Part shown: piece by piece, positions 8,436 to 16,643 of the stretch
How the letters are laid out: every line of letters starts with the position of its first letter
Numbering within the stretch: the stretch's first letter is position 1
Assembly: GCA_049587715.1 (NCBI GenBank)
Contig: JBAVEL010000073.1
Location: 1-39,598 of the forward strand
DNA length: 39,598 nt
Origin: JBAVEL01 sp049587715
GTDB lineage: Bacteria > Bacteroidota > Ignavibacteria > UBA10030 > UBA6906
Direction of reading: 5' to 3'
Notes under the pieces: generated by a model
The model's input: the letters and a program-made list of their open reading frames with translations, nothing else
Databases searched by the model: none
Told to the model about the DNA's origin: nothing
Made by a program: the position numbers and the translations under genes

Positions 8436-8464
8436 AGGTTAACGAATTGCCCTCCCGGAATCAA
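8436..8464 (-). promoter_or_regulatory. Sigma70-like promoter of the rhomboid gene
   Basis: Minus strand TTGATT (8464-8459), 17-bp spacer, TAACCT (8441-8436), with predicted start near 8429 and a ~44-nt leader to the ATG at 8385. It is back to back with the hisC promoter; the two -35 boxes are only 9 bp apart. Confidence 0.5.
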
Positions 8465-8473
8465 GCTGTTCCC

Positions 8474-8502
8474 TTGCATTTCCAGCCGTCCTTTCCTATC
8501 TT
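8474..8502 (+). promoter_or_regulatory. Sigma70-like promoter of the hisC unit
   Basis: TTGCAT (8474-8479), 17-bp spacer, TATCTT (8497-8502). The -10 box is identical to that of the tRNA-Leu promoter. Predicted start is near 8509, about 36 nt before the GTG at 8545. Confidence 0.5.
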
Positions 8503-8535
8503 CTGTCACCATCAACCAGGCGTCGCACGCAAGGT

Positions 8536-8545
8536 GGGGGGGGGG
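8536..8545 (+). repeat. G10 homopolymer at the hisC start codon
   Basis: Ten consecutive G residues, the last being the first base of the GTG start codon. The Shine-Dalgarno-like AAGG lies immediately before (8531-8534). Any length change would alter the spacing between ribosome site and start. Confidence 0.6.
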
Positions 8546-9669
8546 TGCGTCTCGTTCCCGCACATATCGAGTCACTGGAGCCCTACAAACCGGGCAAACC
8601 GATCGACGAGCTCCGTCGGGAGCTGGGCATCCGGCATGTCGTCAAGCTGGCGTCGAACGAGAACCCGCTGGGGCCATCGCCACGGGCCCTCGAGGGTCTT
8701 CGCCGGTGCCTTCAGGGGCTCCACCTCTATCCCAACGGTGGATTCGACCTCCGGTGCCGTCTGGCCGAGGTATTCGGCCTCCGCCCGGGGAACGTCATTA
8801 CCGGAAGCGGCTCCGAGGGCATCCTGTGCACCGTGATCCGCACGTTCCTGTGCGACGATGACGAGGTACTCACTTCGGAGGGGACCTTCGTCGGATTCTA
8901 CGTCCTGGCCCGCTCGCGTGGAATACCCCTGGTGACCGTCCCCCTGAAGGACTACGCCTACGACCTCACCGCCCTGGCGGAAGCCGTCACCCCCCGGACG
9001 AAGCTTGTGTATCTGGCGAACCCGAACAACCCGACCGGGACCAGATTCACCAGAACCGAGTTCGAGGCCTTTTTGGACGCCGTTCCCCGCCAGACGCTGA
9101 TTCTGATGGACGAGGCGTACTTCGAGTACGCCCGCCGCGATCCCGACTACCCGGATGCCCTCCGGTGCGGCAGGGAAAACGTCCTCACGCTCCGGACATT
9201 CTCCAAGATCTACGGGCTGGCCGGACTCCGCATCGGGTACGGGTTCGGAAGCGAAGAGCTGATTGGACATCTGCTGAGGGTGAAGCTCCCCTTTGAGCCC
9301 AGTACCCCCGCCCAGGCGGCGGGTATCGCAGCGCTGGAGGACGGGGAGTTCCTCGAGAGGTCGCTTGAGGTGAACGAGGAGGGAATCCGGTTTCTGGTGC
9401 CCGCCCTCCGGGCGCTCGGCTACGCTCCCGTGCCCACGCACGCGAACTTCTTGATGATCCCCCTCCGTTCGCAGGCGGAAACGGCCCGGATCTATGACGG
9501 ACTGCTCCACAGGGGCGTGATCGTCCGCCCGCTGGGGGCATTCGGCCTCCCCCACTGCATCCGGATCACCGTGGGCACGCCCGACGAGAACAGGGCTCTC
9601 GTGGAGGCGCTCGGGTCCCTGGGACGTGGAATGGAACAGCCAGAGCCGGGAATCCCGGGCACAACCTGA
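8545..9669 (+). CDS. hisC: Histidinol-phosphate aminotransferase
   Basis: PLP-dependent class II aminotransferase converting imidazole-acetol phosphate plus glutamate to histidinol phosphate plus 2-oxoglutarate. The 374-residue protein begins at GTG (8545). It shows the HisC N-terminus (KLASNENPLGPSP, residues 34-46), a YPNGGFDLR substrate region, ANPNNPTGT (158-166), DEAYFEYA (189-196) and the Schiff-base lysine K221 in TFSKIYGLAGLRIGYG. Near the C-terminus NFLMIPL and an HCIRITVGTPDEN motif complete the fold. No other his gene is in the window, so a related aromatic or phosphonate aminotransferase role cannot be excluded. The next gene starts 15 bp downstream on the same strand and is likely cotranscribed. 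Confidence 0.87.
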   Translation: MRLVPAHIESLEPYKPGKPIDELRRELGIRHVVKLASNENPLGPSPRALEGLRRCLQGLHLYPNGGFDLRCRLAEVFGLRPGNVITGSGSEGILCTVIRTFLCDDDEVLTSEGTFVGFYVLARSRGIPLVTVPLKDYAYDLTALAEAVTPRTKLVYLANPNNPTGTRFTRTEFEAFLDAVPRQTLILMDEAYFEYARRDPDYPDALRCGRENVLTLRTFSKIYGLAGLRIGYGFGSEELIGHLLRVKLPFEPSTPAQAAGIAALEDGEFLERSLEVNEEGIRFLVPALRALGYAPVPTHANFLMIPLRSQAETARIYDGLLHRGVIVRPLGAFGLPHCIRITVGTPDENRALVEALGSLGRGMEQPEPGIPGTT

Positions 9670-9684
9670 ATGAAAGGAAGCTTG

Positions 9685-11145
9685 ATGAAGCTCATGAATC
9701 TCGTCGCGGCGGCCCTCGCATGGGGCATCCTGCCCGCGGGAATACTCTCCTCCCAGGGCTGGACCCCGCAGCAGGCCGGCACGACGCTCACCCTGTATGA
9801 GGTCCTGATGACCGACGGATCGGCGGGAACCGCCGTCGGTCAGGCGGGGAAGGTTCTCACGACCACCGACGGAGGAGCAAGCTGGGTGGCTCAACCCAGC
9901 GGGACGGCCACAGACCTCCACGGGGTGGACTACTACGATACGGACTCCGGAATCGCCGTGGGGAATTCCGGCCTCATGCTCCGGACCACCACGGGAGGCC
10001 GGAGCTGGACGGTGATCCCTCCCGTCACCACGGACAACCTGCGCGGCATATCCTTCGCCGACCAACTCGTGGGGATGGTGGTGGGAACCGCGGGGACCGT
10101 CCTCCGCTCCACAAACGCCGGGGGGACCTGGATTCCCCTGCGGGGCGTGGCGGGGACGCTCTACGAGGTGGATTTCCCCGATCCTCAGACGGGCACGGTG
10201 GTGGGAGCCCAGGGAGCGATCCTCAAGACAACCACCGGAGGGGTCTCGTGGACCCCCCAGACAAGCGGGACCACGGTGACCCTCCTGGGCGTCTCCTTTG
10301 CCGACAGCGAGCACGGGATCGTGGTGGGCCACCTGGGCAAGATCCTCTCCACCACCAACGGCGGGAGCACCTGGACGGCCCGTCCCGGCGGCACGTTGCT
10401 GAACCTGACCTCCGTCACCATGGAGGGCCTGCAGACGGCCTATGCGGTGGGGGATTCCGGGCTCATCCTGAAGACAACCGACGGAGGTACAAGCTGGGCA
10501 CGCCAGGCGAGCGGCACGACACAGACCCTGAATGAGGTCTCCTTTTCCGATCCGTTGAGCGGGACCATCGTGGGGAACGGCGGGACCATCCTCCGGACCA
10601 CCACGGGAGGCGGGCAGGGAACGGTCACGCGGAGTTATCTGTTTGCGGCGGAATGGAACCTTGTCTCGGTGCCGCTTTCCGTCGCCGACTACAGGCGGGG
10701 GTCCCTGTTTCCCACGGCCGCGTCCCTGGCATTCGCCTACGACCCGGACGCCGGGTACATTGCGCGGGACACTCTCCGGAACGGGGCGGGATACTGGCTG
10801 AAGTTCGACGCTCCCCAGAGCGTGAACATGACCGGAGCCGAGCGTCTCCGCGACACCCTGTCGGTGCGGGCGGGATGGAACATCATCGGGTCGGTGAGCG
10901 GTCCGGTGGCGGTATCGCAGATCCAGACGCTCCCGGCGGGGATCATCGGGAGCATGTTCTACGGTTTCAACGGCGGGTATTTTGAGGCATCGGTGATCGA
11001 GCCGGGGAAGGGCTACTGGGTGAAGGCGGAACAGAACGGGAGTTTGATTCTGAGTGTCTCTCCCTCCGCGGGGCGCGCTGCTCCAGGAGGGGATATGGAA
11101 GGAGACACACCCTATGCGCACATGCGAGGAGACAGCACACCATGA
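9685..11145 (+). CDS. Secreted YCF48/sialidase-like seven-bladed beta-propeller protein
   Basis: About 486 residues with a signal peptide (MKLMNLVAAALAWGILPAG). Residues ~20-310 are seven tandem repeats of ~41 residues. Each has the pattern L..V.F.D...G..VG..G.IL.TT.GG.SW, which builds a seven-bladed propeller of the YCF48/Vps10/sialidase-like fold. The remaining ~165 residues contain two copies of a W-N-[LI]-[VI]-[SG] ... GYW[LV]K unit (AEWNLVSVP/GYWLKF and GWNIIGS/GYWVKA), a domain I associate with FCB secreted proteins. ATG 9685 is chosen because AAGGA lies 6 nt upstream; an in-frame ATG at 9670 has no such site. The stop overlaps the next start (ATGA), implying translational coupling. Function unknown; probably an extracellular binding or adhesion scaffold. 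Confidence 0.8.
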   Translation: MKLMNLVAAALAWGILPAGILSSQGWTPQQAGTTLTLYEVLMTDGSAGTAVGQAGKVLTTTDGGASWVAQPSGTATDLHGVDYYDTDSGIAVGNSGLMLRTTTGGRSWTVIPPVTTDNLRGISFADQLVGMVVGTAGTVLRSTNAGGTWIPLRGVAGTLYEVDFPDPQTGTVVGAQGAILKTTTGGVSWTPQTSGTTVTLLGVSFADSEHGIVVGHLGKILSTTNGGSTWTARPGGTLLNLTSVTMEGLQTAYAVGDSGLILKTTDGGTSWARQASGTTQTLNEVSFSDPLSGTIVGNGGTILRTTTGGGQGTVTRSYLFAAEWNLVSVPLSVADYRRGSLFPTAASLAFAYDPDAGYIARDTLRNGAGYWLKFDAPQSVNMTGAERLRDTLSVRAGWNIIGSVSGPVAVSQIQTLPAGIIGSMFYGFNGGYFEASVIEPGKGYWVKAEQNGSLILSVSPSAGRAAPGGDMEGDTPYAHMRGDSTP

Positions 11146-12242
11146 AGAAGACCGCTCTGCTCTGGATACTGATCGGATGTGGGGCGGCGTCCGCCGCGGC
11201 GCAGGGCCCTGAAGTGGACCTCTCCATCAGGGTGACAAACGGATCGGTGACACGGACCCTGGCCTTCGGCCTGGACCCCCGGGCGACCGACGGGAAGGAC
11301 ACGATCCTGAACGAGCAGGAACTCCCCCCCATTCCCCCCAGCGGCATCTATGACGTGCGCTTCACTCTGGGGCATGTGGGTTTTCCTCTTCTGCAGGGCC
11401 TCGCCCGGGACTACCGGCAGGGCGTGCGAACCACCGTGGGATCCCGCACCCACCGGCTGAAGTTCCAGCCGGCGGCGGGCACGTCCTCTTTCATCTTTGC
11501 ATGGGATCTTCCATCCGGCGCGGTGGGGCTGCTGCGCGACCTGTTCGGAGGCGTCGTCTTCAGCACAATCATGGGCACAACCGGCAGCGACACGCTCACA
11601 AATCCCGCGCTCACCGAGCTGGAGATGATCATCACATACGACGGAACCCTGCCTGTCCAGATCGCTTCCTTCACGGCGGCGCTTGTGCCCGGGGGGGGCG
11701 TCCGGCTGGACTGGACGACCCTGACCGAGACAAACAACTACGGCTTCGAGGTGGAACGGTCCTCCGATCCCGCCGGCGCCTTCCTGACCCTCCCGGGAAG
11801 CTTCCTCCCCGGACAGGGAACCACCGTCGTCCCCCACAGCTACACCTACACCGATATGGCCCCGATCCCGGGCCGGCTCTTCTACCGGTTGAAGCAGATG
11901 GATCTGGACGGGTCGGTCCACTACGCGGAACCGGTGGGAGTGGAGTACCTGGCGGGCGCCGGCTCAACGGGTCCCCCCCCCGCCTTTGCCCTCCTGGCGA
12001 ACTATCCGAACCCGTTCAACCCCCGGACGCAGATCGGCTTCACCATTCCCCGCACCGAGCGCGTGCGTCTGGCCGTGTACGACATCCTGGGGAGGGAGGC
12101 AGCCCTTCTTCTGGATGAGGATCTCCAGGCAGGTTTGCACACACTGGCATGGGATGCCGCAGGGCTTGCGGGGGGGACCTACCTTCTCCGGCTCGAGAGC
12201 CCCCAGGGCGCGCGTGTCCGCGCCATGATCCTCCTCAAATAA
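11142..12242 (+). CDS. Secreted protein with C-terminal T9SS-type sorting domain
   Basis: 366 residues. The N-terminal signal MKKTALLWILIGCGAASAAAQ contains both a signal-peptidase I-like site (ASAAAQ) and a lipobox-like LIGC at residues 10-13, so lipidation is possible. Residues ~170-270 resemble the fibronectin/Ig-like module of FCB proteins (LPVQIASFTA, LDWTTLTETNNYGFEVERS). Residues 285-366 are a sorting domain: NYPNPFNPRTQI at ~287, VYDILGREA and a terminal GTYLLRL...LLK. In Bacteroidetes such domains direct type IX secretion and surface attachment. Here that role is inferred by analogy. The start overlaps the stop of the propeller gene by 4 nt, suggesting the two proteins are made together and may interact. 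Confidence 0.85.
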   Translation: MKKTALLWILIGCGAASAAAQGPEVDLSIRVTNGSVTRTLAFGLDPRATDGKDTILNEQELPPIPPSGIYDVRFTLGHVGFPLLQGLARDYRQGVRTTVGSRTHRLKFQPAAGTSSFIFAWDLPSGAVGLLRDLFGGVVFSTIMGTTGSDTLTNPALTELEMIITYDGTLPVQIASFTAALVPGGGVRLDWTTLTETNNYGFEVERSSDPAGAFLTLPGSFLPGQGTTVVPHSYTYTDMAPIPGRLFYRLKQMDLDGSVHYAEPVGVEYLAGAGSTGPPPAFALLANYPNPFNPRTQIGFTIPRTERVRLAVYDILGREAALLLDEDLQAGLHTLAWDAAGLAGGTYLLRLESPQGARVRAMILLK

Positions 12243-12249
12243 AGGAGGC

Positions 12250-12270
12250 CCGGATCCCCCGGGGTTCCGG
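12250..12270. terminator. Hairpin between convergent genes
   Basis: CCGGA...TTCCGG flanks a CCC/GGG core, giving an 8-bp interrupted stem with a very short loop, 8 bp past the sorting-domain gene stop and 28 bp before the end of the opposite gene. No T-tract follows on either strand. It could end transcription from both sides. Confidence 0.35.
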
Positions 12271-12297
12271 CGCGGAGCGCACGAGGGGATCGCCCCG

Positions 12298-13080
12298 TCA
12301 GAAGGTCCCGAGGAAGAGCCCCGCGTTCACCATGACCCCGCGTCCGTGGACGCCGGAGGGGACGCCGAGCAGATCGTATCTGTCATCCAGACTCCAGGAG
12401 GGTGCCGTCATGCCCACGTAGCTCACCCCCAGGCGGGCACCCACCCAACCGAGGAAACCGTACTCCACGTGCACCGAGGGCACCCACACGAAGAACGCGC
12501 CCGAGAGCTTGCGGGAGATGCTTCCGATCTGCCCGGTCCCGGCGTTGTCCCTGTAGTCTCCGGTGGTGAAGTACCGCTTCTCCCGGTCCCAGGTCTTCGC
12601 ACCGCCCACGTCCTGCCTCAGCGTAAGGTCCACTCCCCCTCCACCGAGCATGGCGCCGAAAGCCACGTCCAGCCGCTCCAGGATGGGGACCACGTATTCC
12701 ACGGTCACACCGCCGAATCCAACGCCCAGCTCGGCATCCCTGCGGACCCCCTCCGCATCCAGGGCGGTGCTCCGCAGCGATCCGCCCATTCCCATTCCTC
12801 CCACACGCAGGTTGGGCACAAACATGATGTAGGCGGCACCCGCGCCGCCCCAGAGAACGACCCCGTCATCGGCCAGGGGGGCAGCGCCCGCCGGCTCAAG
12901 AAACTCGTTGAACGGTTTCACGTCCAGAAAGAGCCATCCCGGGGTCACTCCCCCGAAGGCGCCGATCCTGGCGGCCCTGGACCGCTGGGGGGGCACAGGT
13001 GGGATTGTCTCATCCTGGGCGGCCAGGGGTGGGCCGATGAGGAATACAAGCGCCGCTGCAATGATCGTGTGCCGGATCAT
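12298..13080 (-). CDS. Outer-membrane beta-barrel-like envelope protein
   Basis: About 260 residues starting at ATG 13080, chosen because GGAG lies 6 nt upstream; an in-frame ATG at 13092 lacks this. A signal peptide (MIRHTIIAAALVFLIGPPLAAQ) is followed by a Gly-rich protein with alternating hydrophobic strands (VRVGGMGMGGS, ELGVGFGGVTVEYVVP, VEYGFLGWVGARLGVSYVGM). It ends ...NAGLFLGTF with a C-terminal Phe, typical of outer-membrane barrels recognised by BamA. I do not recognise a specific family. It is divergent from the DUF1207-like gene and has its own promoter at 13116-13144. Confidence 0.7.
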   Translation of the reverse strand: MIRHTIIAAALVFLIGPPLAAQDETIPPVPPQRSRAARIGAFGGVTPGWLFLDVKPFNEFLEPAGAAPLADDGVVLWGGAGAAYIMFVPNLRVGGMGMGGSLRSTALDAEGVRRDAELGVGFGGVTVEYVVPILERLDVAFGAMLGGGGVDLTLRQDVGGAKTWDREKRYFTTGDYRDNAGTGQIGSISRKLSGAFFVWVPSVHVEYGFLGWVGARLGVSYVGMTAPSWSLDDRYDLLGVPSGVHGRGVMVNAGLFLGTF

Positions 13081-13115
13081 GAAGGTCTCCATTGGTCTGT
13101 GGTCAAAGGCGCATG

Positions 13116-13144
13116 AATCTACAGAAAACCTGCCAGACATTCAA
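13116..13144 (-). promoter_or_regulatory. Sigma70-like promoter of the barrel-like gene
   Basis: Minus strand TTGAAT (13144-13139), 17-bp spacer, TAGATT (13121-13116); predicted start near 13109 with a ~29-nt leader. It lies in the 82-bp gap between two divergent envelope genes. No equally good rightward promoter was found there. Confidence 0.5.
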
Positions 13145-13162
13145 CAAACGGAGTGCTGACAC

Positions 13163-14062
13163 ATGAAGCCCCGTGCCCCGGCGTGGATCGCCCTCTCGGC
13201 GGCTCTCTTTCTATCCCCGGCGGGAACCGCCGGGATCCCTCCGGATAGCGCCCGCGGGGGCCCTTTCCGGCTCTTCCCCGGAGGACTCCTTGTCGCACCC
13301 ATCCCTGCCCACCACCCGGAATCCCGCCTGGGTCTCCGCAAGGAAACGGGAAGCTCCCGCATGCGTCTGGACGTCGCATGCACAATGGACATCCTGGAGT
13401 ATACGCCGGATGAAGGGGAGGAAGGCGCCTTCAGGTTCGGGATCGATTTCGGAGTGCACGCCCTCACGACAAGCTCACAGGGTTTCCGCCTCCAGGTGGA
13501 CGCGGCCGACGGGCTTTTCGGCGGTCACCTCTCCGCCCTCGTTCCGGGGACCGGAGGAGCCGCGGCCCTCCGCCTCCGGGTCGCCCATCTGAGCGGGCAC
13601 TTCGTGGACGGACACTACGATGAGACGACCCGGAGCTGGAAGGGAGGAAGGGACCCCCTCCCGTTCACGCGGGACTTCGGTGAGCTTGTGACCCTCTACC
13701 GGACAGGACCCCGCCCCCCTGCCCCCGTTCTCTGGGGCGGTTTCGGATACGCCGCACTCGTCCGCCCCGACCGGATGGGGCGGACCGAGTATGCCTGCGG
13801 GGCATACACCCACATCCCGCTCGCAGAGGGGCGCGTCCTCGGGTCCGCCGCCTGGCTCTATGCCGCCTACGCCCTGACGCTCCGGGGAGTTCCCGCCTAC
13901 AGGGGCACGCATCGGATGGAGGGAGGCTTGAAGCTGGGAGACCCCGGAGGTCCGGGGCTTCGTCTCTGGACGGGCTGGCAGACGGGATTGGACGATCTCG
14001 CCCAGTACTTCGACGCTCCGGCGAGCAGCTGGGGCGTCGGGTTCAGCTTCGAACCCCTCTGA
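13163..14062 (+). CDS. DUF1207-like secreted/envelope protein
   Basis: 299 residues starting at ATG 13163 (GGAG 9 nt upstream). Signal peptide: MKPRAPAWIALSAALFLSPAGTAG. The mature N-terminus has the phrase LFPGGLLVAPIPAHHPESRLGL, which resembles the start of DUF1207 (usually F.P.G.lf.PLiAdPrep...). The rest is rich in Tyr/Gly beta strands (FGIDFGVHAL, LRVAHLSGHFVDGHYDE, WGGFGYAALV) and ends SWGVGFSFEPL, consistent with an outer-membrane-associated beta protein. DUF1207 has no known function. Its end lies 18 bp from the end of the convergent HD-hydrolase gene. Confidence 0.6.
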   Translation: MKPRAPAWIALSAALFLSPAGTAGIPPDSARGGPFRLFPGGLLVAPIPAHHPESRLGLRKETGSSRMRLDVACTMDILEYTPDEGEEGAFRFGIDFGVHALTTSSQGFRLQVDAADGLFGGHLSALVPGTGGAAALRLRVAHLSGHFVDGHYDETTRSWKGGRDPLPFTRDFGELVTLYRTGPRPPAPVLWGGFGYAALVRPDRMGRTEYACGAYTHIPLAEGRVLGSAAWLYAAYALTLRGVPAYRGTHRMEGGLKLGDPGGPGLRLWTGWQTGLDDLAQYFDAPASSWGVGFSFEPL

Positions 14063-14080
14063 GGGAGGAGTCCCCGGGGC

Positions 14081-14629
14081 CTACGGACCCAGAACCTCCG
14101 GGATCCGGCGCAGGGCCTGGATCAGGAACTCCGTGTGGGCTTCCATGTTCAGGCCCGCTTCCTCCACCCCCGCCTGGATTTCCTCCCTGCTGACAGAGCG
14201 CGCGAATGCCTTGTCTTTCAGCTTCTTCCTGACGGACGCCCAGGCAAGGCCCTCGAAGCGGTCCGGCCGCACGAGAGCGCAGGCCACCAGGAAGCCGCAG
14301 AGCTCGTCGCAGGCATACAGCATGACAGCCAACCGGGAGGAACGGGGCACGCCTGTTTCCGGGACATGGCCCAGAATGGCCTGCCGGATCTCCCCGTCCA
14401 CCCCCCTCTCAGCCAGGATGACGGATCCCTTCAGGGGGTGATCCGGGGCGCGGGGGTGCATCTCATAGTCGAAGTCATGGAGGAGTCCGGTGACACCCCA
14501 AAGCTCCGGATCCTCGCCCAGCTCCATCGCATAGGCGCGCAGCGCGCCCTCGACCGCAAGGGCGTGCCTCCGGAGACTCTCCGATGCGGTGTACTCATGC
14601 AGCAGGGCCACCGCCTCCGTGCGATTCAT
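14081..14629 (-). CDS. HD-domain metal-dependent hydrolase
   Basis: 182 residues. The HD signature LLHDFDYE (residues ~49-56), an upstream His in RRHALAVEG, a DHPLKGS element and ILGHVPETG are the expected metal ligands of the HD superfamily. The overall pattern matches small HDIG proteins often annotated as predicted hydrolase (COG2316). The substrate, probably a nucleotide or phosphate ester, is unknown. GGAGGA precedes the ATG at 14629, which overlaps the stop of ptb by 4 nt (ATGA). It is therefore translationally coupled as the last gene of the maturation/fermentation array. Nothing in the sequence ties it to hydrogenase maturation; the link is positional. Confidence 0.82.
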   Translation of the reverse strand: MNRTEAVALLHEYTASESLRRHALAVEGALRAYAMELGEDPELWGVTGLLHDFDYEMHPRAPDHPLKGSVILAERGVDGEIRQAILGHVPETGVPRSSRLAVMLYACDELCGFLVACALVRPDRFEGLAWASVRKKLKDKAFARSVSREEIQAGVEEAGLNMEAHTEFLIQALRRIPEVLGP

Positions 14630-15555
14630 GATTCCTCCCTCTGTGTGTGCTCCGACATCACCATACCCAGCGCCATGGAGAGGAGACGGGCCTCGCTTCC
14701 GTCGGCCCGGGAGGGAATCAGCACGGGCACCCGTCCTCCCACAATCACGTGGGCAAGGAGAAGGCCCCCGAAGTAGGTGGTCCCCTTGGCCAGGGCGTTG
14801 GCGGCTTCGATGTTCGGGGCCACCAGGATTTCGGCCCGCCCGGCCACGGCCGATGTGATTCCCTTCTCCTTCGCGGCCTCCGCCGAGAGGGCATTGTCCA
14901 GGGCAAGGGGACCGTCCACCAGGCATCCCCGGATCTGCCCCCGTTCGTTCATCTTGGCAAGGGCGGCCGCATCCAGGGTGGAGGGGAGATCCGGAAGAAC
15001 AAACTCGGTGGCTGAAAGCACCGCCACCCGGGGTTCGGGGTTTCCGAGGGCATGGGCCAGTTCCACGGCGTTCCGCACGAGGTCCATCTTGTTCCGGAGA
15101 TCGGGGGCCAGCGTTACGCCCCCGTCGGTGATCATCAGGAACCGGTTCCCCTGCCGGGGGGCATACTCCAGAATCACGATGTCGCTCAGAAGGCGGCCCA
15201 TCCGCAGTCCTCCCTCCTCCCGCAGAACCTCCCGCAGAAGGCCTCCGGTATCCACGCTCCCCTTCATCAGGATATCCGCCCTGCCCTCCCGGGCTGCGGT
15301 GACCGCCAGGCGGGCGCTCTCGGCGGGCGATCCCGCGGGCAGGATCTCCAGCGGGGCGTCCCCTCCGACCCCCTCCCGCTCCATCCCGGCCCTGATCAGC
15401 TCTTCGTTCCCCGCGAGCAGAAAGCGCACCGGAAGCGCCCCCAGCGCCTCCCCCACCGCCCTGAAGGACTCCGCACCGGCCGGATGCACGAGGGCGATGA
15501 CCTTGGTGGGAAGCGCCCGGGCGTGCGCCATCAGTTGTTTGAAATCCCCGATCAT
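14626..15555 (-). CDS. ptb: Phosphate acyltransferase (phosphate butyryltransferase family)
   Basis: Converts an acyl-CoA plus phosphate to acyl-phosphate plus CoA, the first half of substrate-level ATP formation. The 309-residue protein has the length of Ptb and lacks the N-terminal extension of long Pta enzymes. Recognisable stretches are ADILMKGSVDTG (~residues 94-105), LSDIVILE, FLMITDGGVTLAPDL, and the C-terminal YFGGLLLAHVIVGGRVPVLIPSRAD. GGAGG sits 8 nt before ATG 15555. It follows buk by 13 bp, the classic pairing. True specificity (butyryl, isobutyryl, propionyl or acetyl) cannot be read from the sequence; the mutase and epimerase upstream make propionyl-type chemistry possible. Confidence 0.88.
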   Translation of the reverse strand: MIGDFKQLMAHARALPTKVIALVHPAGAESFRAVGEALGALPVRFLLAGNEELIRAGMEREGVGGDAPLEILPAGSPAESARLAVTAAREGRADILMKGSVDTGGLLREVLREEGGLRMGRLLSDIVILEYAPRQGNRFLMITDGGVTLAPDLRNKMDLVRNAVELAHALGNPEPRVAVLSATEFVLPDLPSTLDAAALAKMNERGQIRGCLVDGPLALDNALSAEAAKEKGITSAVAGRAEILVAPNIEAANALAKGTTYFGGLLLAHVIVGGRVPVLIPSRADGSEARLLSMALGMVMSEHTQREES

Positions 15556-15568
15556 GTCCGTTTCCTCC

Positions 15569-16636
15569 TCAGTATTCCAGGGCGGTTTCTTCCCCCCGGA
15601 GGATCCTCCAGGCCGCTTCCGCAAGGGCCTCCATCTCCCCCTCCCCCGGAAAGACCAGGACGGGGCCGAGGAACCCCACACGTTCCCGGATCCACCGCGT
15701 CAGCATCTCCGATGCAGCAAGGCCCCCCGTCAGGAGAACCGCGTCCACCCCACCTGCGAGCACGGTGCTCATGGCCCCGATCTCCTTCGCAATCTGGTAG
15801 GCCATCGCCTCATAGACCTCCCGGGCCGTTTCATCCCCTGCCCTGATGCGCGCTTCCACCTCCGCCGCCGAGGCCGTTCCCAGGTAGGCCCGCAGTCCTC
15901 CCTGACCCATCACCAGACGGCGCATCTCCTCCTCCGAGTACCTCCCCGAGAAGCACAGGCCGATGAGGCCCTGCGCGGGCAGGCCTCCCGTCCGCTCGGG
16001 GGAGAAGGGGCCGCCACTGGAGGCATCGTTCACATCCACAATCCGTCCCCCCCGCACGGGGGCCACGGAGATACCGCCGCCCAGGTGGGCAACCACGAAG
16101 CGGCTTGCTTCGAGTCTCTTCCCCGTCGCTGCGGCACCCTTGCGGGCCGTGGCATGGATGTTCAGTGCATGCGAGAGGCTGCTCCGTTCGATGAGCGGGT
16201 GGCCGGAGTACCGTGCCAGGGGCTCCATTTCGTCCACGGAGACCGGATCGGCGACATACGCGGGGCACCCGCAGCCGGCGGCAAGATCATGCGCCATGGC
16301 GCACCCCAGGTTCGAGGCGTGGTGCCCTCTCTTCCCTTCCCGCGCATCCTCGAGCATTCTCCCGGTCACCCTGTACACGCCTCCGGAAAGGGGCCGCAGG
16401 AGTCCCCCGAGGGAGACCACAGCAACGGGAGCGCACGCGCTCCGCCCCTGGAGCCACGCCCGCACCTGTTCCAGACGGAAGTTCAGCTGGTCCCAGATGG
16501 TCCTGCAGGAGGAGAGCTCCGCCCCTTCGTGGCGGAAGACCGCCGCATCCGCATCCCCGGCCTCCCCGTAGAGTCCCGCCTTGGTGGATGTGGATCCGGG
16601 ATTCACCACCAGCACGCGTCGCGTGAGCTCCATCAT
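15569..16636 (-). CDS. buk: Butyrate kinase
   Basis: Transfers phosphate from acyl-phosphate to ADP, yielding ATP and a short-chain fatty acid. The 355-residue protein shows the acetate/butyrate-kinase (ASKHA) fold markers: NPGSTSTKAGLY (residues ~12-23), SHALNIHATARKGA, FVVAHLGGGISV and LLTGGLAASE. The NPGSTSTK start and length of ~355 favour butyrate kinase over acetate kinase (usually ~400 with NxGSSS). It starts 7 bp after the hypE stop, with a GAGGG site before ATG 16636, and is followed by ptb. Branched-chain acyl-phosphates are also accepted by this family, so the physiological acid is open. Confidence 0.92.
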   Translation of the reverse strand: MMELTRRVLVVNPGSTSTKAGLYGEAGDADAAVFRHEGAELSSCRTIWDQLNFRLEQVRAWLQGRSACAPVAVVSLGGLLRPLSGGVYRVTGRMLEDAREGKRGHHASNLGCAMAHDLAAGCGCPAYVADPVSVDEMEPLARYSGHPLIERSSLSHALNIHATARKGAAATGKRLEASRFVVAHLGGGISVAPVRGGRIVDVNDASSGGPFSPERTGGLPAQGLIGLCFSGRYSEEEMRRLVMGQGGLRAYLGTASAAEVEARIRAGDETAREVYEAMAYQIAKEIGAMSTVLAGGVDAVLLTGGLAASEMLTRWIRERVGFLGPVLVFPGEGEMEALAEAAWRILRGEETALEY

Positions 16637-16643
16637 GCGGCCC

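Noticed and set aside
8572..11121. Long open frame on the minus strand opposite hisC and the propeller gene (~849 codons)
   Set aside because: Antisense to two well-supported genes; composition is Arg/Gly/Pro/His rich without any domain, typical of frames opposite GC-rich coding DNA.
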